From positions 1-64,000 of the forward strand of contig NZ_CP059164.1 of NCBI RefSeq assembly GCF_013466985.1: a DNA stretch of 64,000 nt, in the 5' to 3' direction. The notes under the pieces were generated by a model. The model searched no databases and was not told where the DNA came from. It saw only the letters and a program-made list of their open reading frames with translations. The stretch comes from Nocardioides ungokensis. Lineage in GTDB: Bacteria > Actinomycetota > Actinomycetes > Propionibacteriales > Nocardioidaceae. Numbering within the stretch: position 1 is the stretch's first letter; each line of letters starts with the position of its first letter. A program made the position numbers and the translations under genes. Below are positions 21,495 to 30,345 of this stretch, one piece after another.

Positions 21495-22388
21495 GTGCCG
21501 ACCTGCTACCGGCACCCCGGTCGCGAGACCTACATCCGTTGCCAGCGCTGCGACCGGGCGATCTGCCCGGACTGCATGCGTGACGCCGCCGTGGGCTTCC
21601 AGTGCCCCACGTGCGTCGCCGAGGGTGCGAAGACCACCCGGACCGGGCGCACGGCGTACGGCGGGCTCCGGCCCGGCAACGCCGGCATCACCTCGATGGT
21701 GCTGATCGCCATCAACGTCGGCGTCTGGCTGATGGTGGTCGCCACCGGCGGGTCGGCCAGCCGCCTCGTCGACCTCCTCGCCCTGCGACCCAAGGGGCTC
21801 TGCCTGACCTCGAGGGGCGGTTTCGACGTCCCGCAGGCGGCCTGCAGCGGCAATGCGACCTGGCTGCCCGGGGTCAGCGACGGCGCCTGGTGGCAGCTGA
21901 TGACCAGCGCCTTCACCCATGTCGAGATCTGGCACATCGGCTTCAACATGCTGGCCCTGTGGATCCTGGGCCCGCAGCTGGAGCTGGTGATCGGGCGGAC
22001 CCGGTTCCTGGCCCTCTACCTGCTCTCCGCGCTCGCGGGCTCGGCGCTCGTCTACTGGGCCACCTTCGAGTACCAGTCCACCCTGGGAGCCTCCGGGGCG
22101 ATCTTCGGGCTGATGGGGGCCCTGCTGGTGGTCGCGCTGAAGGTGCGGTCGAACCCCCAGCAGATCCTGATGTGGATCGGCATCAACTTCGTGTTCACGG
22201 CCATCGGCCGGGGCTCCATCTCCTGGCAGGGCCACCTCGGGGGCTTCCTCGGCGGCGTGCTCATCGCCCTGGTCCTGGTCTACGCACCCCGCAACCACCG
22301 GACTCTGTGGCAGTCCGTCGGCCTCGGCGCGATCACCGTCGCCATCGTGGTGTCGATCGTCGTCCGCACCGCCGTCCTCAACGCCTGA
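21495..22388 (+). CDS. Rhomboid family intramembrane serine protease with zinc-binding N-terminus
   Basis: The 297-residue membrane protease cleaves substrates within the membrane. The N-terminus (CYRH, CQRCDRAICPDC, CPTC) looks like a B-box-type zinc finger. Six or more membrane helices follow, with the nucleophile in GASGAIFG (Ser near 202) and the catalytic His in GHLGGFLGG (about 245). GTG 21495 lacks a clear ribosome binding site. An in-frame CTG at 21465 overlaps the cyclophilin stop, has GAGG 9 bases upstream, and could be the true start, adding SEQQSPSTG. Confidence 0.9.
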   Translation: MPTCYRHPGRETYIRCQRCDRAICPDCMRDAAVGFQCPTCVAEGAKTTRTGRTAYGGLRPGNAGITSMVLIAINVGVWLMVVATGGSASRLVDLLALRPKGLCLTSRGGFDVPQAACSGNATWLPGVSDGAWWQLMTSAFTHVEIWHIGFNMLALWILGPQLELVIGRTRFLALYLLSALAGSALVYWATFEYQSTLGASGAIFGLMGALLVVALKVRSNPQQILMWIGINFVFTAIGRGSISWQGHLGGFLGGVLIALVLVYAPRNHRTLWQSVGLGAITVAIVVSIVVRTAVLNA

Positions 22389-22399
22389 CGACGACTCGT

Positions 22400-22740
22400 C
22401 GCTCGTCCACAGCTGTGGACCAGCGGGCCGTGGGTTGTTCACAGGCGGAAGACGGCGTCGAGCCCCGCTTTCCACAGGCTGGGGATGCGGTAAGGGCTCT
22501 TGTCCACAGCCCACGGACGCCGATCCCCTCGGCCGGCCGCGTCCCGCCTGAGGGAGCCTTCCCCAATTGTGGGTACGCCGGATTCCCGGAGGTGTGGAAG
22601 CCCGTCACAGTGGGGATGGTTGTGCACAATTGTGGAATCACCTGTGGAGAACTACATCGGTGTAGTTCTCCACATGGTTATCCCCAGATGTGCACAAACG
22701 CCGGCCCTCCGGAGGTGGAGAACCGGCGCTCGCGAGACGT
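22400..22740. other. Non-coding cluster of DnaA-box-like sequences
   Basis: The 401-base gap between rhomboid and crgA has no supportable gene. It contains a perfect TTGTCCACA (22500-22508). One-mismatch versions are TCGTCCACA (22403-22411), TGTGGACCA (22414-22422), TTGTTCACA (22435-22443), TTGTGCACA (22620-22628), TGTGGAGAA (22643-22651), TTCTCCACA (22666-22674) and TGTGCACAA (22689-22697). TTATCCCCA is at 22678-22686, and weaker copies occur at 22468, 22593, 22631 and 22714. Two pairs form palindromes, at 22405-22420 and 22643-22674. It could be an origin element, a DnaA-titration site, or a DnaA-regulated region. Confidence 0.6.
22643..22674. repeat. 14-bp inverted repeat carrying two DnaA-box-like ends
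   Basis: Positions 22643-22656 and 22661-22674 are perfect reverse complements around a TCGG loop. Each outer end is a TTCTCCACA nonamer. It lies inside the DnaA-box cluster and could also form a hairpin if transcribed. Confidence 0.8.
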
Positions 22741-22789
22741 CGCCGCATGACGGTCGACGCACGGTGCGGTCGGGGAGCGACCGACCGGG

Positions 22790-23257
22790 TCACTCCCAGC
22801 GCGTGGCGTAGGTGAAGCCGACGGCCATGAAGCCGATGCCGACGAAGAGGTTCTTCTGGGCCAGGTCGTTGAAGACCGGCAGGCGGCTCACGTCGTTGCT
22901 GATGACGTAGAACGTGCAGATCCACAGCAGGCCGATCAGGAAGCAGCCCAGCATGCCGACCACGACGCCGCGGCCGCGGCCGAGCGGGGTCGAGGGGTGG
23001 GCCGCGATGATGAGGCCCGCGAAGATCGCGCCGAAGCCGATCAGGTAGTTCCAGTTGCCGAGGTCGGCCATGAACTTCGGGCTCCCGGCCTTCGGCGCGG
23101 GCAGCACGGTCGGGTCGACCCGCACGACGCTGTAGTAATAGGCCATCCAGGCGATGCCGACGGCGACAAGCACTATGGCGAGCACGAACCGCACCGAGAA
23201 CACCGGCCCGCGGGTCGGGTTGAGAAAGTCCGGCTGCTTCGCCTTCTGCTTGGACAC
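22790..23257 (-). CDS. crgA: Cell division protein CrgA, enlarged form
   Basis: CrgA is a small membrane protein of the divisome in Actinobacteria that interacts with FtsZ and septal peptidoglycan proteins. Typical members have about 85-95 residues and two membrane helices. This one has 155 residues and four hydrophobic segments (about 22-44, 68-86, 97-117 and 130-150). The first half keeps the family signature LGNWNYLIGFG. The second half repeats the pattern (IGLLW, LAQKNLFVGIGFMAVGF) and ends in RW, suggesting internal duplication. The start is GTG 23257. It is divergent from DUF881. Confidence 0.8.
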   Translation of the reverse strand: MSKQKAKQPDFLNPTRGPVFSVRFVLAIVLVAVGIAWMAYYYSVVRVDPTVLPAPKAGSPKFMADLGNWNYLIGFGAIFAGLIIAAHPSTPLGRGRGVVVGMLGCFLIGLLWICTFYVISNDVSRLPVFNDLAQKNLFVGIGFMAVGFTYATRWE

Positions 23258-23339
23258 GAGACTGCTCCTCGGTGGTGGGCCCGACCGGGGCCCTTGAGTT
23301 CGACACGTGGCCGTGACGCGTTCGTCACAGGTCGCGGGC

Positions 23340-23345
23340 TACCTT
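23340..23345 (+). promoter_or_regulatory. -10 element of a leaderless DUF881 promoter
   Basis: TACCTT lies 7 bases before the GTG start of the DUF881 gene, with no Shine-Dalgarno between. Confidence 0.35.
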
Positions 23346-23352
23346 AGTCGCC

Positions 23353-24138
23353 GTGACCCCTGGATCCCACGCGAGGCCCACCGAGGACGGTCCCGCGCGA
23401 CCCGAGAGGCCCCGCCGGCGGTGGGGTGCCTGGCGCGTGGGCACGCCGCTGGTGGTGCTCCTCTGCGGGGGGCTCTTCGTGGTCAGCGCCCACAACAGCC
23501 AGGGGACCGACCTCCGGCCGGGCCGCTACACCGACCTGGCGTCGCTGGTCGGCAGCGAGGCGCGGGACTACGGCGCCCTCCAGGCGCAGGTCAAGAGCCT
23601 CAACGCCGACATCGCCACCCTGACGAGCTCGGTCAACGACAGCGAGGTGCAGCGCTACCAGCGCCGCGTCGCCAAGCTCGAGGACCCCGCCGGCCTGGTG
23701 CCGCGCACGGGTCCGGGTGTCACCGTCACGCTCTCCGACGCCCCCGCCGACGTCATCAACAACACCACCCGCGACCTGAACTACCTCGTCGTCCACCAGC
23801 AGGACATCCAGGCGGTCGTCAACGCCATGTGGGAGGCGGGCGCGACCGCGGTGACCGTGCAGGGCCAGCGGATCGTCAGCACCACGGGCATCAAGTGCGA
23901 GGGCAACGCCGTCCAGCTCCAGGGCGTGCCCTACTCCCAGCCCTACCGGATCTCGGCGGTCGGCGACCAGACCGCGCTGCTCAACGCGATCGCCGGCGAC
24001 CGCTACCTGCAGGTCTACCGGGAGCAGGCCGCCGACCCGAGCATCTCGGTCGGCTGGGACCTCCAGCTCGAGGACAGCATCACCGCGCCGGCGTACGACG
24101 GCCTGCTGGACCTCAACTACGCCAAGCCCCTGAAATGA
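23353..24138 (+). CDS. DUF881 family protein
   Basis: The 261-residue protein has a short basic cytoplasmic tail, one membrane helix (about 31-46), a coiled-coil-prone stretch (about 65-105) and the extracytoplasmic DUF881 domain with LNYLVVHQQDIQAVVNAMW. DUF881 genes lie beside crgA in Actinobacteria, and relatives (YlxW/YlxX-like) are linked to division or envelope genes. A precise role is not established. In many relatives a class E sortase and pabA follow; here the gene runs straight into the convergent pknB. Confidence 0.86.
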   Translation: MTPGSHARPTEDGPARPERPRRRWGAWRVGTPLVVLLCGGLFVVSAHNSQGTDLRPGRYTDLASLVGSEARDYGALQAQVKSLNADIATLTSSVNDSEVQRYQRRVAKLEDPAGLVPRTGPGVTVTLSDAPADVINNTTRDLNYLVVHQQDIQAVVNAMWEAGATAVTVQGQRIVSTTGIKCEGNAVQLQGVPYSQPYRISAVGDQTALLNAIAGDRYLQVYREQAADPSISVGWDLQLEDSITAPAYDGLLDLNYAKPLK

Positions 24139-24163
24139 CGGCTCCTGAAGTGACAGCCCTGGA

Positions 24164-24197
24164 CTGACCCGGGGCCCGGCCGCCACGACCGGGTCAG
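24164..24197. terminator. Shared terminator between DUF881 and pknB
   Basis: CTGACCCGG (24164-24172) and CCGGGTCAG (24189-24197) form a 9-bp stem at the junction of two convergent genes, and the second arm overlaps the pknB stop. It could act in both directions. The loop is itself GC-rich. Confidence 0.45.
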
Positions 24198-25996
24198 CCG
24201 GTGGCCCGCCCCGGCGGCAGCCCGAACGACTGGGTGCGCCCCGAGGGCGGCAGGGTCGGTGACCCGCTCGGCAGCGGGGGTGTCGGCGAGGGCGACGAGG
24301 TCGTCGGTGACGGGGACTCCGAGGGAGCCTCGAAGGACGAGACCAGGATGGTCACCGTCGAGCCCTGGGCGGCGGTCTGCCCGGGCTTCGGGCTCTGCTG
24401 GATCACCGTGCCCTTGGGCTCGGTCGTGCTGGACGACTCCACCACGTCGGGCTGGAAGCCGGCGGCCCGGATCGCCTTCTCGGCGTCCGCCTGCTTCATG
24501 CCGACCACGTTGGGCACCTGCTCGGGCCCGTCGGAGAAGGACACCGTGACGGTGGTGCCCTGCGGCACGTTCTCCCCGCCGGCCGGGTTGGTCGAGATGA
24601 CCTGGCCCGCCGGCTCGTCGGAGTTCGTCTGCTGGAGGATCACCTTGAAGTGGGCGTTCCGCAGGGCCGCCTTGGCGGCGTTCTTGTCCTGCCCCACCAC
24701 CGAGGGCACGGTCGCCAGCGGCTTGCCGGTCGAGACCACGAAGTCGATACGGGTGTCGGGGTCGACGTACTGGTCCCGGTTGGGGTCCTGGCTGATGACC
24801 TTGTTCTTGGCGACGTCCTGGTCGGACTGGAAGTCGATCTTGCCCACCCCGAGGCCGGCATCGCCGATCGCGGACCGGGCCTGCTTCTCGGTGAGGCCGA
24901 TCAGGTTCGGCACCTGCACCTGCTGCGGAGGCTGCTCGAAGAGCCGCGGCAGGAGGTAGGCCGCGCCGGCGATCAGCAGCACCAGCAGCAGCCCCAGGGC
25001 GACGTACAGGCCGGTGCGGCTGCGGCCCTCGTCGTCGTCAGGAGGGAGTACGGCGGGCCGCACCGAGGTGGCGTCGGCCGGCGGGTCGACCGGCGGGATC
25101 ACGGTCGTCTGGGACGCGGGCGGGACCACGGCGTGCACCGGGCGACCGGCGAGGTAGCGCTCGATGTCGCTGCGCATCGCGGCCGCCGACTGGTAGCGGT
25201 CCTCGAGCCGCTTGGCCAGCGCCTTCATCACGATCGCGTCGATCTCGGGCGGCAGGTCGGTGTCGTGGTCCGACGGCGGCGAGGCCGGCTCCCGCACGTG
25301 CTGGTAGGCCACGGCCACCGGGCTGTCGCCGACGAACGGCGGCCGGCCGGTGAGGAGCTCGTAGAGCAGGCAGCCGGCGGAGTAGACGTCGGAACGGGAG
25401 TCGACGGTCTCGCCGCGCGCCTGCTCCGGCGAGAGGTACTGCGCGGTCCCCACGACGGCCGCGGTCTGCGTCATCGTCGAGGAGGCGTCGCTGATCGCCC
25501 GGGCGATGCCGAAGTCCATCACCTTCACGTCGCCGCTCGGGGTGAGCATGACGTTCCCGGGCTTGATGTCGCGGTGGATGATGCCCGCGCGGTGGCTGTA
25601 GTCGAGCGCCGAAAGCACGCCGCTGGTGATCTCCAGGGCACGCTCGGGCAGGATCTTGCGGCCCTCGCGCAGGATGTCGCGCAGCGTCCGGCCGGCGACG
25701 AACTCCATCACGATGTAGGGCTGGGCCACGTCGGAGCCGTCGGTCGACAGCTCCTCGCCGGTGTCGTAGACCGCCACGATGGCCGGGTGGTTCAGGGACG
25801 CCGAGGACTGGGCCTCCCGGCGGAACCGGGCCTGGAAGGTCGCGTCGCTGGCCAGGTCGGTGCGCAGCCGCTTGACCGCCACGACCCGTCCGAGCCGGGT
25901 GTCGATGCCCTTGCGGACCTCGGCCATCCCGCCGCGGCCGAGGAGCTCGCCGAGCTCGTAGCGTCCGCCGACCACGGTCGGCTGGGGGTTGCTCAT
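24194..25996 (-). CDS. pknB: Serine/threonine protein kinase PknB with PASTA domains
   Basis: Membrane kinase that senses peptidoglycan fragments and controls growth and division. The 600-residue product has a kinase domain (about 12-275) with GRGGMAEV, catalytic HRDIKPGN, DFG and the activation-loop/APE region TAQYLSPEQARG. A juxtamembrane linker, one membrane helix (about 333-352), three extracellular PASTA domains (about 360-560) and a Pro/Ser-rich tail follow. Mycobacterial PknB has four PASTA units. Its ATG shares a base with the pknA stop, so the pair is co-transcribed. Confidence 0.93.
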   Translation of the reverse strand: MSNPQPTVVGGRYELGELLGRGGMAEVRKGIDTRLGRVVAVKRLRTDLASDATFQARFRREAQSSASLNHPAIVAVYDTGEELSTDGSDVAQPYIVMEFVAGRTLRDILREGRKILPERALEITSGVLSALDYSHRAGIIHRDIKPGNVMLTPSGDVKVMDFGIARAISDASSTMTQTAAVVGTAQYLSPEQARGETVDSRSDVYSAGCLLYELLTGRPPFVGDSPVAVAYQHVREPASPPSDHDTDLPPEIDAIVMKALAKRLEDRYQSAAAMRSDIERYLAGRPVHAVVPPASQTTVIPPVDPPADATSVRPAVLPPDDDEGRSRTGLYVALGLLLVLLIAGAAYLLPRLFEQPPQQVQVPNLIGLTEKQARSAIGDAGLGVGKIDFQSDQDVAKNKVISQDPNRDQYVDPDTRIDFVVSTGKPLATVPSVVGQDKNAAKAALRNAHFKVILQQTNSDEPAGQVISTNPAGGENVPQGTTVTVSFSDGPEQVPNVVGMKQADAEKAIRAAGFQPDVVESSSTTEPKGTVIQQSPKPGQTAAQGSTVTILVSSFEAPSESPSPTTSSPSPTPPLPSGSPTLPPSGRTQSFGLPPGRATG

Positions 25997-27465
25997 CAGC
26001 GGGCGCTCCTTCCGTCGTTGCCGGGGGCGGGGGCGCGGCTGGCAGCGGCTGGCCCTGCCGCGCTCGGAGAGGTCGTGGGACCGGTCGGGGGCGCCTGCGA
26101 CGCCGGGGCGGTCGTGGTCGTCGTCTGGGCCGGGGCGCTGCTCGACGAGGTCACCGGCGCGCTCGGCGAGGTCGAGGTCGCCGAGGGCGACGCCGTGGTG
26201 GGCGTCGAGGACGGAGTCGTCGTCGGGCTCGAGGAAGGCGTCGTGGTCGGGCTCGCCGACCTCGTGGGTGGCGCGGCGGTCGTCGGTGCCGCCTGTGTCG
26301 GCGAGGGCGAGTGGGGCTTGTGGGTGCGCGAGGGGTGCTTGGTGGGGTTGTCGGTCGGGTTCGCCTGGTCACCCTGGTTGGCGAAGACCAGGAAGCCGAT
26401 CACGACCAGCGCGAGCACCACGACGCCGCCGAGCAGCAGCCAGAGGGCGCCACGGCGGCGCTTCGGCGGGCCCGCGTGGGACGGGCCGTCCACGGGGCCG
26501 GTGGTGGACGCGTCGGCCGCGCCCAGACCGGCGGCAGCCGCTGCACCCGACATCACCTGCGTGCTGCCGGTGTCGGTGGCCATGCTGCCGGGGGGCATCA
26601 CGAGCGCGGTGGCGGCCGTGGCCGGGTCGCGCAGGGCCGCTGCGAACGCCGCGCCGTCGACGTACCGCTCGCCGGGCTCCTTGGCCATCGCCTTGCGGAC
26701 GACGGCGGCGAGGTCTGCAGGCACCTCCGGCGGGAGCGGCGGCACCGGCTCGCGCAGGTGGGCCAGGGCGGTCGCGATCGGGGTGTCGGCGACGAACGGG
26801 CGCCGCCCGGCGAGGCACTCGAACGCGACGACCCCGAGGGCGTAGACGTCCGAGGCGGGGACCGCGGTGGTGCCGCGCGCCTGCTCGGGCGAGATGTACT
26901 GCGGGGTGCCCATCACCTGGCCGGTCTGGGTCAGTGCCATCCCCTCGGCGGCGCGCGCGATGCCGAAGTCGGTGATCTTGACCTCGCGATTGGGCGTGAC
27001 CAGCAGGTTGGCCGGCTTGATGTCGCGGTGCACGATCCCGGCCGCGTGGGCGGCGCCGACGGCGGCGGCCGCCTGCGCGAGCAGGTCGCGGGCGACCTCG
27101 GGGTCCATCGGCTCGCCGGGGCGCAGCAGGTCAGACAGCGGCTGGCCGTCGACGAGCTCCATCACGAGATAGGGCCGGGGCGAACCCGACCCGTCCGACG
27201 AGATCCCCTCGCCGAAGTCGAAGACCGCCGCGATGCCCGGGTGGTGCAGCGAGCCGGCGTGGCGGGCCTCGGTCTCGAACCGGGAGCGGAACGACGCGTC
27301 GTCGGCGTACTCGTGCTTGAGCAGCTTGATGGCGACCTCGCGGCTGAGCACGGTGTCGGTCCCGCGCCAGACCTCGCCCATGCCGCCGGTCGCGATGCGC
27401 GAGTCCAGCCGGTAGCGCCGGGCGTCGTCGGCGAAGCCGAAGCCCTCAGCGTCCCCGTTGCTCAC
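25996..27465 (-). CDS. pknA: Serine/threonine protein kinase PknA
   Basis: The 489-residue kinase is the partner of PknB in shape and division control. The kinase domain spans about 15-275 (ATGGMGEVWRG, HRDIKPANLL, DFG, GTPQYISPEQARG). A membrane helix is at about 353-375, followed by a roughly 110-residue extracytoplasmic tail made almost entirely of Ser, Thr, Pro and Ala, with no PASTA domains. GTG 27465 overlaps the pbpA stop by 4 bases. The long tail may span the cell wall. Confidence 0.9.
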   Translation of the reverse strand: MSNGDAEGFGFADDARRYRLDSRIATGGMGEVWRGTDTVLSREVAIKLLKHEYADDASFRSRFETEARHAGSLHHPGIAAVFDFGEGISSDGSGSPRPYLVMELVDGQPLSDLLRPGEPMDPEVARDLLAQAAAAVGAAHAAGIVHRDIKPANLLVTPNREVKITDFGIARAAEGMALTQTGQVMGTPQYISPEQARGTTAVPASDVYALGVVAFECLAGRRPFVADTPIATALAHLREPVPPLPPEVPADLAAVVRKAMAKEPGERYVDGAAFAAALRDPATAATALVMPPGSMATDTGSTQVMSGAAAAAGLGAADASTTGPVDGPSHAGPPKRRRGALWLLLGGVVVLALVVIGFLVFANQGDQANPTDNPTKHPSRTHKPHSPSPTQAAPTTAAPPTRSASPTTTPSSSPTTTPSSTPTTASPSATSTSPSAPVTSSSSAPAQTTTTTAPASQAPPTGPTTSPSAAGPAAASRAPAPGNDGRSAR

Positions 27466-28924
27466 TGCTGGATCACCGCCTCCATCACGGCCTTGGCGAT
27501 GGGAGCGCACAGCAGGCCGCCGGCGATCTCGCTGCGGGTCGTGCTGCTGGACTGCACCAGCACGGCGACGGCGACCTTCGGGTCGTCGGCGGGGGCGAAG
27601 GAGGTGAACCACGCGTACGGCGGGCGGGACGGCGTGCTCTGCGCGGTGCCGGTCTTGCCCGCGACCGCCACGCCCGGGATCTGGGGGCGGTGCCGGTGCC
27701 GTTCTGGACGACCGACTCCATCATCGTGGTCAGGTCGCGCGCGGTCTGCGAGGAGATCGCCTGCGAGAACTCCGACGGCTGGGTCTTGTCGAGCACGTCG
27801 AACTCCGGCGACTGCACCTCGTCGACGACGTAGGGCTTCATCACGGTGCCGCCGTTGGCGATGCCGGCCGAGACCATCGCCATCTGCAGCGGGGTGGCGG
27901 CCACGTCGTACTGGCCGATCGCGGAGAGGGCGGTGTACGGCGGTGCGAGGTCACCCTGCGGGAACCGGCTGATCGCCTGCGGCGAGAGGTCGTCGAGGTA
28001 GTGCTGGCCGAAGCCGAACTTCTCCGCCTGCGAGCGCAGCCGGTCGGCGCCGAGCTGCAGGCCGAGCCAGCCGAAGGTCACGTTGCACGACACGTCGAGC
28101 GCCTGCGTGAGCGTGATCTGGCTGCCGCCGCAGCTCGAGCCGTTCTCGTTGTGCAGGTCGTGCGTGGTCTGCGGGAGGTCGAGCGTGGTGCCTCCGGGGA
28201 CCCGCGAGTCGGGGCTGTAGCTCCCGCTCTCGAGCGCGGCGGCGGCCGTGACCAGCTTGAACGTCGATCCCGGCGGCAGCACGGTCTGGATCGCCCGGTC
28301 GACCGTCGGCTGGGCCGGGTCCTTGTTGAGCTTGTCGTAGGCCTGGCTGACCTCCGAGAGGTCGTGGCTGGCCAGCTGGTTGGGGTCGTAGCTCGGCGTC
28401 GAGGCCAGCGCCAGGATCTTGCCGGTGGTGGGCTCGATCGCGACCACGGCGCCCTGCACGCCGGCGCCCAGCTGGGTGAGGCCGTTGAACGCCGCGGTCT
28501 GCGCCGCCGGGTTGATGGTCAGCTCGACGCTGCCACCCTTGGTGGCGTTGTTGCTGACCAGGTCGACCAGCTTGTTGACGAAGAGCAGCGAGTCGTCGCC
28601 GGAGAGCACCTCGTTCTGGGAGTGCTCGATGCCGGTCTGGCTGTAGTAGGAGAAGTAGCCCGTCAGCGGCGCGTACTTGAACGGCTGGGGGTACTTGCGC
28701 TGGAACTTGTACTGGTCGTTGCTGGGCACGCTCTGCGCGACCGGGTCGCGGCCGACCAGGATCGCCCCCCGCTCGCGGGAGTACGACGCGGCGATGACCC
28801 GGCGGTTGCGCGGATCCTTGTCCAGCGCTCCGGCCTTGTAGTACTGCAGGTAGGTCGCGTTGACCATCAGCGCGAGGAAGAGCAGCAGGCAGAAGATCGA
28901 GATCGTGCGGATCGGCTTGTTCAT
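27462..28924 (-). pseudogene. pbpA: Penicillin-binding protein 2/PbpA transpeptidase, frameshifted
   Basis: Class B transpeptidase that cross-links peptidoglycan, partner of the RodA/FtsW glycosyltransferase encoded just upstream. The full-length protein would have about 487 residues: an N-terminal membrane anchor (ISIFCLLLFLALMVNATYL), a dimerisation domain and a transpeptidase domain. Its catalytic motifs are STFK, SCN and KTG. The frame breaks after QNGTGTAP at the G5 run 27683-27687, so the KTG motif is in another frame. Restoring one base gives QIPGVAVAGKTGTAQ. Because the gene is normally important and the error is in a homopolymer, a sequencing indel is likely. Confidence 0.85.
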
Positions 28925-30342
28925 GGCGTGAGCTTCACCACCTGGGTGGTCTCGCTGTCGGCGGATTCGTCGGGACCGGAGAGGTCCGGGATGGGCCGCC
29001 GGGCCTGGTCGGAGATGCGGAGCAGCAACGCGATGATCACCCAGTTCGCGACGAGCGAGGACCCGCCGTAGGAGAGGAACGGTGTGGTGAGCCCGGTGAG
29101 CGGGATCAGGCTGGTGACGCCGCCGATGACGACGAACACCTGGAGCGCGAAGATCGCGGCCAGGCCGGTGGCCATCAGCTTGCCGAAGCCGTCGCGGCAC
29201 ACCAGGGCCGCGCGCAGCGCCCGCTCGACGATGAGGCCGTAGAGCAGGATCACGGCGATGACGGCGGTGAGGCCGAGCTCCTCGCCGATCGAGCTGATGA
29301 TGAAGTCGGAGTTGGCGTAGGGCACCCGCTCGGGGCTCCCGCCGCCGAAGCCGCGGCCGATCAGGCCGCCCCAGCCCATCCCGAACATCGCCTCGACGGG
29401 CTGGAAGCTGCCGGGGCTCTTGTCGTAGTAGGTCATCGGGTGCAGCCAGACGTCGACGCGCAGGGTGACGTGGCTGATGAGCTTGTACGCCGCCAGCGCG
29501 CCGATCAGGAACAGGCCGCCGCCGACGATCAGCCACCCCGGCCGCTCGGTCGCGACGTACAGCGCGATCAGGAACAGGCCGAAGAACAGCAGGCTGGAGC
29601 CGAGGTCGTGCTGGAAGACCAGGATGCCGAGACTGATGAGCCACATCGCCAGGATCGGGCCGAGGTCGCGGCCGCGGGGCAGGTCGACGAAGAGCACCCG
29701 CCGTCCGGCCAGCGCGAGCGCCTCGCGGTGGAGCACCAGGTAGCCGGCGAAGGCGATCACCAGCAGCACCTTGGCGACCTCGCCGGGCTGGAAGCTGAAC
29801 GGGCCGAGGTGGATCCAGATCCGCGCGCCGTTGATGGTGGCGCCGATGCCGGGGAGCATCGGCAGCAGGAGCAGCACGATCGCGGCGAGGCCGCTGGTGT
29901 AGGTGAACCGCTGCAGGACCCGGTGGTCGCGCAGCGCGAACAGGGTCCCGATGAACAGCAGCACGCCGAGCGTCATCCAGATCAGCTGCTGGCGGGCGAA
30001 GCCCGAGGGCGTCGCGTCGCTGCCGTCGGCCGCGTAGGCCAGGTCGAGACGGTGGATGACCGCGAGCCCGAGTCCGTTGAGCGCGGCCACGACCGGCAGC
30101 AGCACCGGGTCGGCGTACGGCGCGACGAAGCGGACCACCACGTGGCAGCCGATGACCAGCAGCGCGAGCCAGCCGCCGTACCCGACGATGTCGGCGGGCA
30201 CCTCGCCCTGGACCCCGAGGCCGACCGCGGCGTAGGCGCCGATGCCGACGAACAGCGCCAGGATCAGCAGGAAGAGCTCGGCACCCCGGCGACCCGGGAG
30301 CCGGTGCACGAACCCGAGGAAGGAGCCGTTGCTCTGGGGCAT
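28921..30342 (-). CDS. rodA: FtsW/RodA/SpoVE family peptidoglycan glycosyltransferase
   Basis: SEDS-family membrane enzyme that polymerises lipid II into glycan strands. The 473-residue product has about 12 membrane helices. The conserved FQPGEVAKVLLVI and QHDLGSS flank the active region, and the C-terminal TGLTTPFLSYGGSSL signature is present. It pairs with pbpA, whose ATG overlaps its stop (ATGA), and lies in the pstP-rodA-pbpA-pknA-pknB order typical of Actinobacteria. I use rodA following the mycobacterial convention; ftsW is used in some annotations. Confidence 0.9.
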   Translation of the reverse strand: MPQSNGSFLGFVHRLPGRRGAELFLLILALFVGIGAYAAVGLGVQGEVPADIVGYGGWLALLVIGCHVVVRFVAPYADPVLLPVVAALNGLGLAVIHRLDLAYAADGSDATPSGFARQQLIWMTLGVLLFIGTLFALRDHRVLQRFTYTSGLAAIVLLLLPMLPGIGATINGARIWIHLGPFSFQPGEVAKVLLVIAFAGYLVLHREALALAGRRVLFVDLPRGRDLGPILAMWLISLGILVFQHDLGSSLLFFGLFLIALYVATERPGWLIVGGGLFLIGALAAYKLISHVTLRVDVWLHPMTYYDKSPGSFQPVEAMFGMGWGGLIGRGFGGGSPERVPYANSDFIISSIGEELGLTAVIAVILLYGLIVERALRAALVCRDGFGKLMATGLAAIFALQVFVVIGGVTSLIPLTGLTTPFLSYGGSSLVANWVIIALLLRISDQARRPIPDLSGPDESADSETTQVVKLTP

Positions 30343-30345
30343 GTC

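Noticed and set aside
22500..22645. Short open frames within the DnaA-box cluster
   Set aside because: They lack ribosome binding sites and protein-like composition, and the sequence is explained better by repeated nonamers.
24139..24193. Class E sortase and pabA genes often found between DUF881 and pknB
   Set aside because: Only about 55 bases separate the two genes here, so they are absent from this position.
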